Part shown: piece by piece, positions 1 to 5,961 of the stretch
Numbering within the stretch: position 1 is the first letter of the stretch
How the letters are laid out: every line of letters begins with the position of its first letter
Assembly (NCBI GenBank): GCA_013361595.1
Contig: JABFXT010000776.1
Span: forward strand, 1-12,631
Direction: 5' to 3'
Length of the DNA stretch: 12,631 nt
Source of the DNA: Nocardia sp.
GTDB lineage: Bacteria > Actinomycetota > Actinomycetes > Mycobacteriales > Mycobacteriaceae
Notes under the pieces: generated by a model
Database searches by the model: none
Told to the model about the DNA's origin: nothing
What the model saw: the letters and a program-made list of their open reading frames with translations, nothing else
Program-made: the position numbers and the translations under genes

Positions 1-672
1 GACGAGCGGTTCGATATCGGAGATGGACCGATTCAGCAGCCGCAGAGCATGGGCAGACGCACCGATACGGGACAGGCTGGCGGCCTTGACGTAATGGGTG
101 GTCGCCAACAGCAGCGGATCACCGGACCGGGTAGCTGCCCACTCCATGCGCTCTGTGGCGGTGAGAGATAGATCGGTGTATCCGAACTTGTGTGCAATGG
201 TGTTCGCGGCCCGGTAGGCGTTCGTCAGCATCGCGTAGGCCGGCTGCCCGGTCCGGTCACCGGCGACCAGCAGCGAGTCCACGAGATCCGGCAGGACGTC
301 GGCGATGCGCCGATACCGGGCGTCGATACGCCAGCGCGCCACCTTGGCCGACAGCCGCCGCAATTCGTCGACCGGGACGGGCTCGCTCTCGGGTTCCAAT
401 GGATCGGTCGCGGCGAGTGCGCGGCGCAGGACCGGCAGGACATCCGCCAGCGGTTCGGATTCCTGCCCGGTGCCATACAGCCGGGATGCGTCGACCCGTA
501 GTGCGTTGGCGATAGCCCCGACCCATACCGTGGACGCGGATGCTTTCCCTGTTTCTACCTGGGCCAGCATCGACCGGGACACATTGGCACGGGCCGCGAG
601 TTGGTACTGCGTGAGTCCGCGGACCTTGCGCCAGTGTGCAATGTGTTCTCCGACAGTCTCGCCTTGCTGCAT
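1..672 (-). CDS. XRE-family helix-turn-helix regulator with helical C-terminal domain (3' end outside window)
   Basis: The minus-strand frame stays open from 672 to the left edge (224 codons visible). It begins MQQGETVGEHIAHWRK, and residues about 7-60 form a classic HTH_3/XRE DNA-binding domain, including the stretch LTQYQLAARANVSRSMLAQV. The rest is helical and Ala/Leu/Arg-rich (for example LPDLVDSLLVAGDRTG and MEWAATRSGDPLLLATTHY), as in actinobacterial XRE regulators with a TPR-like sensor half. It is probably a cytoplasmic repressor or activator. An upstream in-frame ATG at 714 would add 14 residues (MFDDCSKR...). I prefer 672 because the residues after it match the usual N-terminus and because a cluster of inverted repeats at 688-717 would then lie in the leader as an operator. 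Neither start has a well-spaced Shine-Dalgarno. The gene diverges from the small genes at 831-1216, which it may control; that is inference. Confidence 0.85.
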   Translation of the reverse strand, partial: MQQGETVGEHIAHWRKVRGLTQYQLAARANVSRSMLAQVETGKASASTVWVGAIANALRVDASRLYGTGQESEPLADVLPVLRRALAATDPLEPESEPVPVDELRRLSAKVARWRIDARYRRIADVLPDLVDSLLVAGDRTGQPAYAMLTNAYRAANTIAHKFGYTDLSLTATERMEWAATRSGDPLLLATTHYVKAASLSRIGASAHALRLLNRSISDIEPLV

Positions 673-687
673 GCCCTCGACGGTACA

Positions 688-717
688 TGTTCGTTTCGAA
701 CAATCATCGAACATTCG
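688..717. promoter_or_regulatory. Cluster of overlapping inverted repeats upstream of the XRE gene; candidate operator
   Basis: TGTTCG (688-693) and CGAACA (697-702) form a perfect 6-bp inverted repeat around TTT. A further CGAACA follows at 708-713, giving a direct repeat of CGAACA at an 11-bp interval, about one helical turn. CGAA/TTCG (708-717) makes a smaller inverted repeat. The position just upstream of the XRE start at 672 suits autoregulation. The sequence resembles half-sites of the actinobacterial SOS box (CGAAC), but the spacing does not fit a canonical LexA site. No convincing -10/-35 pair was found. Confidence 0.4.
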
Positions 718-749
718 TTGTCTACCAGCATATTTAACGTCAACGTAGC

Positions 750-789
750 CCCGCCGCCAGATTAACGCCCCGACTGCCTCGGCGGCGGG
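750..789. repeat. 9-bp inverted repeat between the divergent XRE and small-protein genes
   Basis: CCCGCCGCC (750-758) pairs perfectly with GGCGGCGGG (781-789) across a 22-nt loop. It lies between the two divergent genes and could fold as a hairpin in either leader RNA. Runs of C/G triplets arise easily in such GC-rich DNA, so function is uncertain. Confidence 0.3.
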
Positions 790-830
790 TGCTTCCACTC
801 TGTGACGGACGAGGATACAAGGGGCATGCA

Positions 831-1139
831 GTGGACGGGGCACAGCGGCGGGCAATCGCTTTGATCCGCAGAGACATTCAAGGGGACGGGGTGGACGTCT
901 ACCGCATCGCCGAAAAGCACGATTACCGGATTGTCCACACGATCCGGCTCGACACCGGGCCACTCGCGACCGCGCTGATATTGACCGGCGCCGTTATGGA
1001 GTTCGCCGCGGCCGCGATAGTCGTTCCGTCGTTCGAGCATGCAGACGCGGCCCGGCACGCGATCACCGAGTGCGCCGCCCTCGCCACCCCGATGCAGGTC
1101 TACCCGCGCGGTTACCGCTGGCCGGTCGTGCAGCCGTGA
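831..1139 (+). CDS. Small conserved-looking protein, possibly a degenerate resolvase-like (serine recombinase N-terminal) fold
   Basis: 102 residues starting at GTG 831, chosen because AAGGGG (819-824) sits six bases upstream. The same frame is open back to GTG 789, but that start has no ribosome site. The order of elements looks like a resolvase N-terminal domain: a first strand (RRAIALIRRD), a helix and strand (VYRIAEKHDYRIVHTIRLD), then a helix and a strand ending AAAIVVPSFEHAD, followed by a proline/aromatic tail (YPRGYRWPVV). The catalytic serine expected after the first strand is missing (ALIRRD), so recombinase activity is unlikely. The fold assignment is inferred from pattern, not from a search. 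The stop codon overlaps the GTG start of a 26-residue membrane peptide, and the pair diverges from an XRE regulator, so the three probably form one regulatory unit. Its function is not recognised. Confidence 0.7.
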   Translation: MDGAQRRAIALIRRDIQGDGVDVYRIAEKHDYRIVHTIRLDTGPLATALILTGAVMEFAAAAIVVPSFEHADAARHAITECAALATPMQVYPRGYRWPVVQP

Positions 1140-1216
1140 GCGGCCACGGCGTCGCTCTGGTCCTGCTCTCTGGCGGACTGGCCTGGTTTACCGTCGCCCT
1201 GTTGCGGTCAAAATGA
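1136..1216 (+). CDS. 26-residue single-pass membrane peptide, translationally coupled to the upstream gene
   Basis: GTG 1136 overlaps the upstream TGA in a GTGA arrangement, so ribosomes finishing the upstream gene could restart here. The product begins MSGHG, continues as one hydrophobic helix (VALVLLSGGLAWFTVALL, residues 6-23) and ends RSK, a layout expected for an N-out/C-in inner-membrane microprotein with a positive cytoplasmic end. The stop codon lies in the 3' arm of a 12-bp perfect hairpin (1199-1225). The length and the overlapping start argue for a real gene, but an open frame this short can arise by chance, and no homologue is recalled. Possible roles are a partner of the upstream protein or a small membrane modulator; both are speculation. 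Confidence 0.55.
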   Translation: MSGHGVALVLLSGGLAWFTVALLRSK

Positions 1217-1225
1217 CCGCAACAG
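1199..1225. terminator. 12-bp perfect inverted repeat with AAA loop, overlapping the microprotein stop codon
   Basis: CTGTTGCGGTCA (1199-1210) and TGACCGCAACAG (1214-1225) are exact reverse complements around a three-base loop. No T-run follows, which is common for actinobacterial terminators. Its place at the very end of the two-gene unit supports a terminator or 3'-end-stabilising hairpin. A near-palindrome of this length could also be a protein-binding site. Confidence 0.55.
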
Positions 1226-1351
1226 CCGTGAACGTCCACCCGGCGGATGCTCACCTGTCCGGTGCTGGTGACCGTACAGGTTCGAATACCGTCGGCCGGG
1301 CGTTGGAAATTCGGTGGGGTGTGCCCGGCACGGGTCGGAGAGCCGGTGCTC

Positions 1352-1381
1352 TTGACCGCAACTGCCCCGGCCGAATATTTT
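1352..1381 (+). promoter_or_regulatory. Possible sigma-A promoter for the ABC exporter operon
   Basis: TTGACC (1352-1357, five of six to TTGACA) and TATTTT (1376-1381, four of six to TATAAT) are 18 bp apart, in a locally A/T-richer patch. This would give a leader of about 230 nt before the ATPase gene, carrying the repeats at 1427-1500 and the palindrome at 1545. Base matches are the only support. Confidence 0.3.
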
Positions 1382-1544
1382 GCTGGTGGCGACAATATGG
1401 TCCCGCCCGGTTGCCACCTCGCTGCGTGTCACAACTTGTCACAATCGCGTTCATCCAGAGGCGTTCAATACGGTTCAGTAACGGACACGTCTACAGTTCA
1501 GGGACCTACCCGTACGGACTTGTACCCATCAGAACGGTTGTCTG

Positions 1545-1560
1545 TCATCCTCCAGGATGA
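1545..1560. promoter_or_regulatory. 16-bp palindrome upstream of the ABC exporter; candidate operator
   Basis: TCATCCT (1545-1551) and AGGATGA (1554-1560) are exact reverse complements around a CC centre. The site is 59 bp upstream of the ATPase start at 1620. Arms of 7 bp with a 2-bp centre suit a homodimeric repressor (TetR, GntR or PadR-like proteins bind such sites). No such regulator gene adjoins the operon here, so the binder is unknown. Confidence 0.4.
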
Positions 1561-1619
1561 GTGCCGACGCCGACCATCGGGCGACGCGGGCCCGCCGTGG
1601 ATAGGGCATGCTGGTCGTC

Positions 1620-2621
1620 ATGATCGAAGTCCGGGGCTTGACCAAGCACTACGGGCAGACCGTCGCGGTCCAGGACCTGACCTTCACTGTGAAACCCGGT
1701 CAGGTCACCGGCTTTCTCGGACCGAACGGCGCCGGTAAGTCCACCACAATGCGCATGATCCTCGGCCTGGATCGGCCGACGGCGGGCAGCGCGCTCGTCA
1801 ACGGCAGACCGTACGGGCAGCTGAAGCATCCATTACGTGAGGTCGGCGCCCTGCTGGATGCGAAATGGGTGCATCCGAACCGGTCGGCGCGGGCCCATCT
1901 GGAATGGATGGCAGCCTCCAACGGGCTGCCGAAATCCCGGGTCGAGGAGGTGTTGCGACTGGTGGGGCTCTCCGAGGTCGCCGGTAAATCCGCCGGTGGG
2001 TTCTCGCTCGGCATGTCGCAGCGACTCGGCCTGGCGGGTGCACTGCTGGGTGATCCGAAGGTCCTGCTGTTCGACGAACCGGTCAACGGCCTGGACCCGG
2101 AGGGCATTCTCTGGATCCGGCGCTTCATGCAGCGGCTGGCCGCCGAGGGCCGTACCGTCCTGGTCTCCAGCCATCTGCTGTCGGAGATGTCGCAGACGGC
2201 CGACCACCTGGTGGTCATCGGCCGCGGCCGGCTCATCTCCGATTCCACGACCTCGGAGTTCATCGAACGCGCCTCGGAATCCTCGGTCCGGGTCCGCAGC
2301 CCACAGCTCGACGAACTGCGCAGCCTGCTCACCTCCAACGGGATGACTGTGAAACAGAACGAGGGCGGCGCCGACGGTGCGGCTCTGGTGGTGAACGGAG
2401 TCACCAGCGACGCGGTCGGCGCGCTGGCCGGTGAACACAACATCACCCTCTTCGAACTCGCCCCGCAGCGGGGTTCGCTGGAGGAGGCGTTCATGCGGAT
2501 GACCGGCGGAGATGTCCAGTATCACGGTGAGGTCGGCCCGCAGGGCGATGTCGCGGCGGGCCCGCCGGCCGCCGTCCCGGACCGGCCGGTCGAGGCCGAG
2601 GTTCTCGGAGGTACCAAATAA
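1620..2621 (+). CDS. ABC-2 type exporter, ATP-binding subunit
   Basis: 333 residues; hydrolyses ATP to drive the membrane partner encoded next. Motifs from ATG 1620: Walker A GPNGAGKST (34-42), signature FSLGMSQRL (128-136), Walker B VLLFDEP (148-154), D-loop NGLDP (156-160) and switch histidine H185 in LVSSHLLSEM. The usual Q-loop glutamine region reads VGALLDAKWVHPNRSARAHL (75-94) and lacks an obvious Gln. To my knowledge this is typical of the actinobacterial ABC-2 subfamily with this motif. Residues 205-285 match the extra C-terminal domain of such ATPases (ending GSLEEAFMRMT), followed by a Pro/Gly/acidic, probably disordered tail to 333. ATG 1608 (MLVVMIEV...) is an alternative start; 1620 gives the usual MIEVRGLTK beginning, but neither has a good Shine-Dalgarno. 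The stop shares one base with the permease ATG. The substrate is unknown. Confidence 0.93.
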   Translation: MIEVRGLTKHYGQTVAVQDLTFTVKPGQVTGFLGPNGAGKSTTMRMILGLDRPTAGSALVNGRPYGQLKHPLREVGALLDAKWVHPNRSARAHLEWMAASNGLPKSRVEEVLRLVGLSEVAGKSAGGFSLGMSQRLGLAGALLGDPKVLLFDEPVNGLDPEGILWIRRFMQRLAAEGRTVLVSSHLLSEMSQTADHLVVIGRGRLISDSTTSEFIERASESSVRVRSPQLDELRSLLTSNGMTVKQNEGGADGAALVVNGVTSDAVGALAGEHNITLFELAPQRGSLEEAFMRMTGGDVQYHGEVGPQGDVAAGPPAAVPDRPVEAEVLGGTK

Positions 2622-3388
2622 TGGGCGTGATCGCCGCGGAACGCATCAAACTCACCTCGACCCGGTCACCCTGGTGGTGTTCGGTGATCGTGGTGGCCCT
2701 GGCGGTGGGTTTCGCCGCCCTGTTCGGGCTGATCGGCCGGATCGCCGCCGACGACCCGCAGGCCTCCGGTGCTCCGGCCCTGACCGTGGATACCGCCTTT
2801 CTCGGGATCAGCGGATTCGGGGTCATGGTGCTGGCCATCATGGCCACCCTGACCGTGACCAGCGAATACCGGTTCGGCATCATTCGCACCACCTTCCAGG
2901 CGGTACCCAATCGCCTGCTGGTGATCGGCACCAAGGCCGGTCTGGTCGGGTTGTACGCGGCGGCGCTGACCACCGTGCTGGCCTTCGCCGCGTACGCGGT
3001 GGCCAAAGCGGTGGCCGGTGACGCCGGATCGACGCTGGCACTGGAGGGCAACTGGCGGGCGCTGTACGCGATACCGATCCTCGCCTTCCTCAATGTGGTG
3101 CTCGCCATCGCCATCGGAGTGCTGGTCCGCCAATCGGCCGCGGCCATCTCGTTGATCGTGCTCTGGCAGCTGATCGTGGAACCGCTGGTCGGGGCGCTGG
3201 GTAAGGTGGGACGTGAGATCAGTGCGTTCCTGCCGTTCCAGAACGCGAGCCGTTTCGCGCTGATGGACGAGTCGATGGCGTCGGGTAACTGGCACTGGGG
3301 TGCATGGGGCAGCCTCGTCTACTTCATCGCCTTCGTCGCACTCGTCAGTGGCGCCGCACTGCTGGTCGTGAACCGGCGCGACGCCTGA
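2621..3388 (+). CDS. ABC-2 type exporter, membrane permease subunit
   Basis: 255 residues, starting at an ATG that shares its A with the preceding TAA stop; GGAGG at 2607-2611 provides the ribosome site inside the ATPase gene, so the two are coupled. Six hydrophobic segments are visible at about 18-39, 60-80, 104-132, 147-169, 173-194 and 229-250. Between the second and third lies SEYRFGIIRTTFQAVPNR (81-98), a motif I associate with this ABC-2 permease family and likely to contact the ATPase. With the ATPase it should form a 2+2 exporter in the cytoplasmic membrane. Related actinobacterial pairs are linked to lipid, peptide or antibiotic export. Nothing here identifies the substrate. Confidence 0.92.
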   Translation: MGVIAAERIKLTSTRSPWWCSVIVVALAVGFAALFGLIGRIAADDPQASGAPALTVDTAFLGISGFGVMVLAIMATLTVTSEYRFGIIRTTFQAVPNRLLVIGTKAGLVGLYAAALTTVLAFAAYAVAKAVAGDAGSTLALEGNWRALYAIPILAFLNVVLAIAIGVLVRQSAAAISLIVLWQLIVEPLVGALGKVGREISAFLPFQNASRFALMDESMASGNWHWGAWGSLVYFIAFVALVSGAALLVVNRRDA

Positions 3389-3397
3389 CCACGAACC

Positions 3398-3426
3398 ACC
3401 CGAGCCGCTTCCCTCGCCGCTCGGGT
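3398..3426 (+). terminator. Hairpin after the permease gene; possible terminator
   Basis: ACCCGAGC (3398-3405) pairs with GCTCGGGT (3419-3426) over a 13-nt loop, nine bases after the permease stop. There is no T-run. Confidence 0.4.
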
Positions 3427-3508
3427 AGTGGGTAGCGCGACCTTGTCGGGAGGATCGCGCGCCCCGCACACCGGCGACCACTGCCCGGTCGTCGGAGTGC
3501 ACTTATCC

Positions 3509-3538
3509 CCGGCCCGGCGCGGTGACGCGCCGGGCCGG
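3509..3538 (+). terminator. Strong GC-rich hairpin, probable terminator of the exporter operon
   Basis: CCGGCCCGGCGC (3509-3520) and GCGCCGGGCCGG (3527-3538) are exact reverse complements around a 6-nt loop. No U-tract follows, as in many actinobacterial intrinsic terminators. It lies about 120 bp after the permease stop. Confidence 0.5.
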
Positions 3539-3568
3539 TGGTCGTGATCACACAGTGTGGTTGTTCAC
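3538..3568. promoter_or_regulatory. Two GTG-N8-CAC motifs upstream of the cyclase gene; possible CRP-type sites
   Basis: GTG...CAC with an 8-bp spacer occurs at 3538-3551 and 3555-3568, 17 bp apart. The second reads GTGTGGTTGTTCAC. The known mycobacterial CRP consensus, TGTGA-N6-TCACA, contains the same GTG-N8-CAC core, but the inner A/T positions match only partly. A cAMP-responsive site in front of a cyclase gene would make regulatory sense. Six fixed bases can occur by chance, so support is modest. Confidence 0.25.
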
Positions 3569-3735
3569 CCTGGTGAGCGGCCCGGTCGGAGAGAGTTCTC
3601 CGAACTTGCCAAATATCTGTAACCATGCGTTCACCAGTGGCCTCCCGGTCGTCGCTACGATCGGGTTCAGGCACCACACGTTTTCCATCGGCGGACCCAA
3701 CGGCGTGCCGCACTCCTCCGATAGAGAGGCGACAG

Positions 3736-4725
3736 GTGACGATTATCAGCGTTCCCCCCACGTCGGATTCCCTGAGCTACGCTCGGGACGTGAACGAAAA
3801 GCCCTCCGGCCGTGCCGTACCGGAGCCGGAGGTCGACAGCGCCGCCGCGCCGGGCGCCGATCACGCGGACGAGATCGGGATCGGGCTGACCCCCGTACCC
3901 GGCAACGGCGAGACCGTCGGCTCCGGCCGCCCCCGCGTCCACCCGCTGTCCGCCCTGATGAGCGTGGCGAACCAGCGTCCGGACGTGATCGAAGTGCTGC
4001 GCCGGGCCCGCCATCAGCTTCCGGGCGATCCCGCTTTCGGCGATCCGCTCTCGGTCACCGGTCCCGGTGGCGCCCGCGCCGTCGCGCGCGCCGCCGACCG
4101 GCTGGTCGGCGACAACCCCAGTGCCGCCCGGGAGATCGGTTTCGGCGCGCTCCAGGTCTGGCAGGCGATGCTCGAACGCCTGGGACGCGGTCAGGGCACC
4201 GAGGAGATGACGGTGATGTTCACCGATCTGGTCTCCTTCTCCTCCTGGTCGCTGACCGCGGGCGACGAGGCCACTCTCGACCTGCTGCGCAAGGTGGCCA
4301 AGGCCATCGAGCCGCCCATCGCCGAACGCGGCGGTCAGGTGGTGAAGCGGATGGGTGACGGCGTGATGGCGGTCTTCCCGTCCGCCGACCGGGCCGTACA
4401 GGCCGCGATTGCGGCGAAACGCAATCTCGCCGATCTCACCGTCGGCACCTACCGGCCCCGGATGCGGATCGGCCTGCACACCGGATCACCGCGCGAGATC
4501 GGCGGCGATTGGCTGGGTGTGGATGTCACCATCGCCGCCCGGGTGATGGAGGCGGGTGGCAACGGCAAGATGATGATCTCCGAGACCACGCTGGACGCGC
4601 TGGATCCGGAGACCCTGGCCGAACTCGGGCACACCGCCCGCCCCTACCGCCGTAGTTTCTTCGCGGCGCCGCTGAGCGGGGTGCCGGAGGATCTCCGGAT
4701 CTACCGGGTCAGTTCGACGGCCTGA
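3736..4725 (+). CDS. Class III adenylate/guanylate cyclase domain protein
   Basis: 329 residues from GTG 3736, chosen because AGAGAGG (3723-3729) lies six bases upstream; GTG 3790 is an alternative. Residues 1-65 look disordered, 68-150 are helical, and the cyclase domain covers about 157-290. Aligning by motif to characterised class III cyclases: metal-binding D164 (MFTDL) and D208 (MGDG); adenine-selecting K204, four before D208; and D258 (GGDWLG), seven before the transition-state position, the spacing I recall from M. tuberculosis Rv1625c. R269 (AAR) is present, but the transition-state Asn is Thr265 (VTIAAR). The protein has no membrane helix, so it is soluble and probably forms the active site as a homodimer. 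The Lys/Asp pair predicts cAMP rather than cGMP. The Thr may lower activity. The N-terminal helical part could be a sensor or autoinhibitory domain; its ligand is unknown. Confidence 0.88.
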   Translation: MTIISVPPTSDSLSYARDVNEKPSGRAVPEPEVDSAAAPGADHADEIGIGLTPVPGNGETVGSGRPRVHPLSALMSVANQRPDVIEVLRRARHQLPGDPAFGDPLSVTGPGGARAVARAADRLVGDNPSAAREIGFGALQVWQAMLERLGRGQGTEEMTVMFTDLVSFSSWSLTAGDEATLDLLRKVAKAIEPPIAERGGQVVKRMGDGVMAVFPSADRAVQAAIAAKRNLADLTVGTYRPRMRIGLHTGSPREIGGDWLGVDVTIAARVMEAGGNGKMMISETTLDALDPETLAELGHTARPYRRSFFAAPLSGVPEDLRIYRVSSTA

Positions 4726-4798
4726 CCGACCCCGCGAGTCCAGTGGACCGGCCTACCGACGGCGCAGTTCGGTGCGGACGGTACCGAGACAGAGCGGA

Positions 4799-4838
4799 AT
4801 CCCTGTTCCTACCTCGTTACGCGGGTACGAACAGGGAT
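4799..4838. terminator. 10-bp inverted repeat between the convergent cyclase and LysR genes; possible bidirectional terminator
   Basis: ATCCCTGTTC (4799-4808) and GAACAGGGAT (4829-4838) are perfect complements. After one mismatch, TACC/GGTA (4810-4813/4824-4827) adds four inner pairs over a 10-nt loop. It overlaps the last codons and TAA stop of the LysR gene and lies 73 bp after the cyclase stop, so it could end transcription from both sides. Confidence 0.5.
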
Positions 4839-5803
4839 CGGTCGCGGTCGGGGATCCAGCAGTCGGCCGCGACGTCGCGGTTGTAGTTGTCCCGGAAATA
4901 TCGGACCAGATCGGCCATACCGGGATGCGGGTCGGTGCTGTCCCACAGCAGGGCGTGCGGGTAGGCGGGTGTCGGATCGACCACGGGCACCCGGCGGATA
5001 TGCGGATGCCACGGCGATTCGAAACCCTCGGCGCTGAAAGTGGCGAGGCTGTCCGAGGCGGCGATGTGCTCGATCACCATGGCGATCGGGGCCGGTCCGC
5101 GGTCGGTGGGGATATCGGGGAACATCTCCGATCGACGGCTGCTGTCGATCACGACTCCGCTGTACCGGCTCAGTTCGCGGTAGTAGTCGGTCCATTCCGA
5201 TTCCACCGAGGTCCCGGGCACCCACACCGTGACCCCGGCCAGTTCGGCGAGCGTCACCGCCGCCCGGCCCGCCAGCGGGTGATCCTTGCCGACCAGCAGA
5301 TGCAGAAGATCCAGGTGGAACGGGATCGCCGTGATCCGCGCGGGGAGGGCGCGCGGGCCACCGTGGGGGCGGGCGAAGGCCGCGTCCACCCGCCCGGCGA
5401 CCAGGGCGTCCCGGGAGGTGACGAACGCGTTGGTCAGCACGATCTCGGTATCGCGCTCGGGGTGACGGCCGAGGTAGTACCGCATGGCTCGCATCTCGGT
5501 CGCGCGTTCCCCCAGGACCGCGACCCGCAGCGGCCGCGGCCGCCGGATCACGGTGGCCACCGCCTCGTCGGCGACGGCGAGCAGTGACCGCGCGTGCGGC
5601 AGGAACCGGCCGGCGGCCGCGGTGGGCGCGGCGCCGGTGGGTACGCGGTCGAACAGGGCGAGGCCGAACTGCCGCTCCAGTCGCGCGATCCGTTTGGACA
5701 CCGCCTGCTGACTTATCCCGAGCAGCGCCGCGGCCGCGCTGAACTGACCTTCGTCCGCGACGGCGACGAAGGCCCGCACCGTGGCCAGATCCAGTTCGCC
5801 CAC
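4817..5803 (-). CDS. LysR-type transcriptional regulator
   Basis: 328 residues from GTG 5803, chosen because AGGAGG (5813-5808 on the minus strand) lies four bases upstream. A TTG at 5824 would add seven residues, but AGGAGG would then lie inside the gene. The N-terminal winged helix-turn-helix is clear at about 4-62: [20 protein letters not shown], then [18 protein letters not shown] and LFDRV. The substrate-binding half, about 85-290, is of normal LysR length with typical strands ([22 protein letters not shown]). LysR proteins usually act as tetramers and often control a divergent gene. Here the divergent gene is the dnaE-like gene at 5962, with paired palindromes between them. The inducer is not predictable. 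The gene ends inside the hairpin at 4799-4838. Confidence 0.92.
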   Translation of the reverse strand: MGELDLATVRAFVAVADEGQFSAAAALLGISQQAVSKRIARLERQFGLALFDRVPTGAAPTAAAGRFLPHARSLLAVADEAVATVIRRPRPLRVAVLGERATEMRAMRYYLGRHPERDTEIVLTNAFVTSRDALVAGRVDAAFARPHGGPRALPARITAIPFHLDLLHLLVGKDHPLAGRAAVTLAELAGVTVWVPGTSVESEWTDYYRELSRYSGVVIDSSRRSEMFPDIPTDRGPAPIAMVIEHIAASDSLATFSAEGFESPWHPHIRRVPVVDPTPAYPHALLWDSTDPHPGMADLVRYFRDNYNRDVAADCWIPDRDRSLFVPA

Positions 5804-5843
5804 CCCACCTCCTGATACATCCAACGGTTGTCTCCACTCTCGT

Positions 5844-5897
5844 GTCGATTGTTCGACTAGTCACCTATGACCTGGTCATATGTAGCCGAAATGACCT
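5844..5897. promoter_or_regulatory. Paired palindromes between the LysR gene and dnaE; candidate LysR binding region
   Basis: GTCGA-TTGT-TCGAC (5844-5857) and TATGACC-T-GGTCATA (5866-5880) are perfect inverted repeats with centres about 22 bp apart, roughly two helical turns. The second contains T-N11-A (T5866/A5878 and T5868/A5880), the known LysR box pattern. A further half-site ATGACCT occurs at 5891-5897, repeating 5867-5873. LysR proteins typically occupy a recognition site plus a second, activation site in the shared intergenic region, as this layout would allow. The second palindrome is 81 bp upstream of the dnaE ATG and 62 bp upstream of the LysR GTG. Confidence 0.55.
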
Positions 5898-5961
5898 TAT
5901 CGGCCCGGCCGGCCCGACAACCGGACGGCCTCGGGACCGGTTCGACGGCACGGGGTTATCG

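Larger units (their letters stand above)
1217..1619. other. 400-bp gene-poor region between the microprotein and the ABC exporter
   Basis: No frame here has convincing protein character. It contains an imperfect hairpin at 1253-1281 (ACCTGT/ACAGGT, one mismatch, CGGT/ACCG, 7-nt loop); a possible sigma-A promoter with TTGACC at 1352-1357 and TATTTT at 1376-1381 (18-bp spacer); a direct repeat of TGTCACAA at 1427-1434 and 1437-1444; four GTTCA copies at 1449, 1463, 1473 and 1496; and a 16-bp palindrome at 1545-1560. These probably form the control region of the downstream exporter. Local A/T content is higher around 1370-1500 than in the flanking genes. Confidence 0.5.
3389..3735. other. 347-bp intergenic region holding hairpins and short palindromes
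   Basis: No gene is supported. From left to right it holds an 8-bp hairpin (3398-3426), a strong 12-bp GC-rich hairpin (3509-3538), two GTG-N8-CAC sites (3538-3551 and 3555-3568), a 12-bp palindrome TCACC-CT-GGTGA (3565-3576), and an 18-bp inverted repeat TCGGAGA-GAGT-TCTCCGA (3586-3603). The first two likely end the exporter transcript; the rest lie upstream of the cyclase gene. Confidence 0.5.

Noticed and set aside
1270..1300. tRNA fragment or phage attachment site
   Set aside because: GGTTCGAATACC looks like a T-loop, but the flanking five-base stem does not pair and no anticodon or acceptor arm can be found.
1039..1560. Plus-strand open frame of 173 codons between the small genes and the exporter
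   Set aside because: Arg-rich, overlaps the 102-residue gene in another frame, has no ribosome site and shows no coding-like base bias past 1220.
1700..3502. Minus-strand open frames opposite the ABC exporter genes
   Set aside because: Ser/Arg/His-rich translations without motifs, fully overlapping genes with clear ABC signatures.
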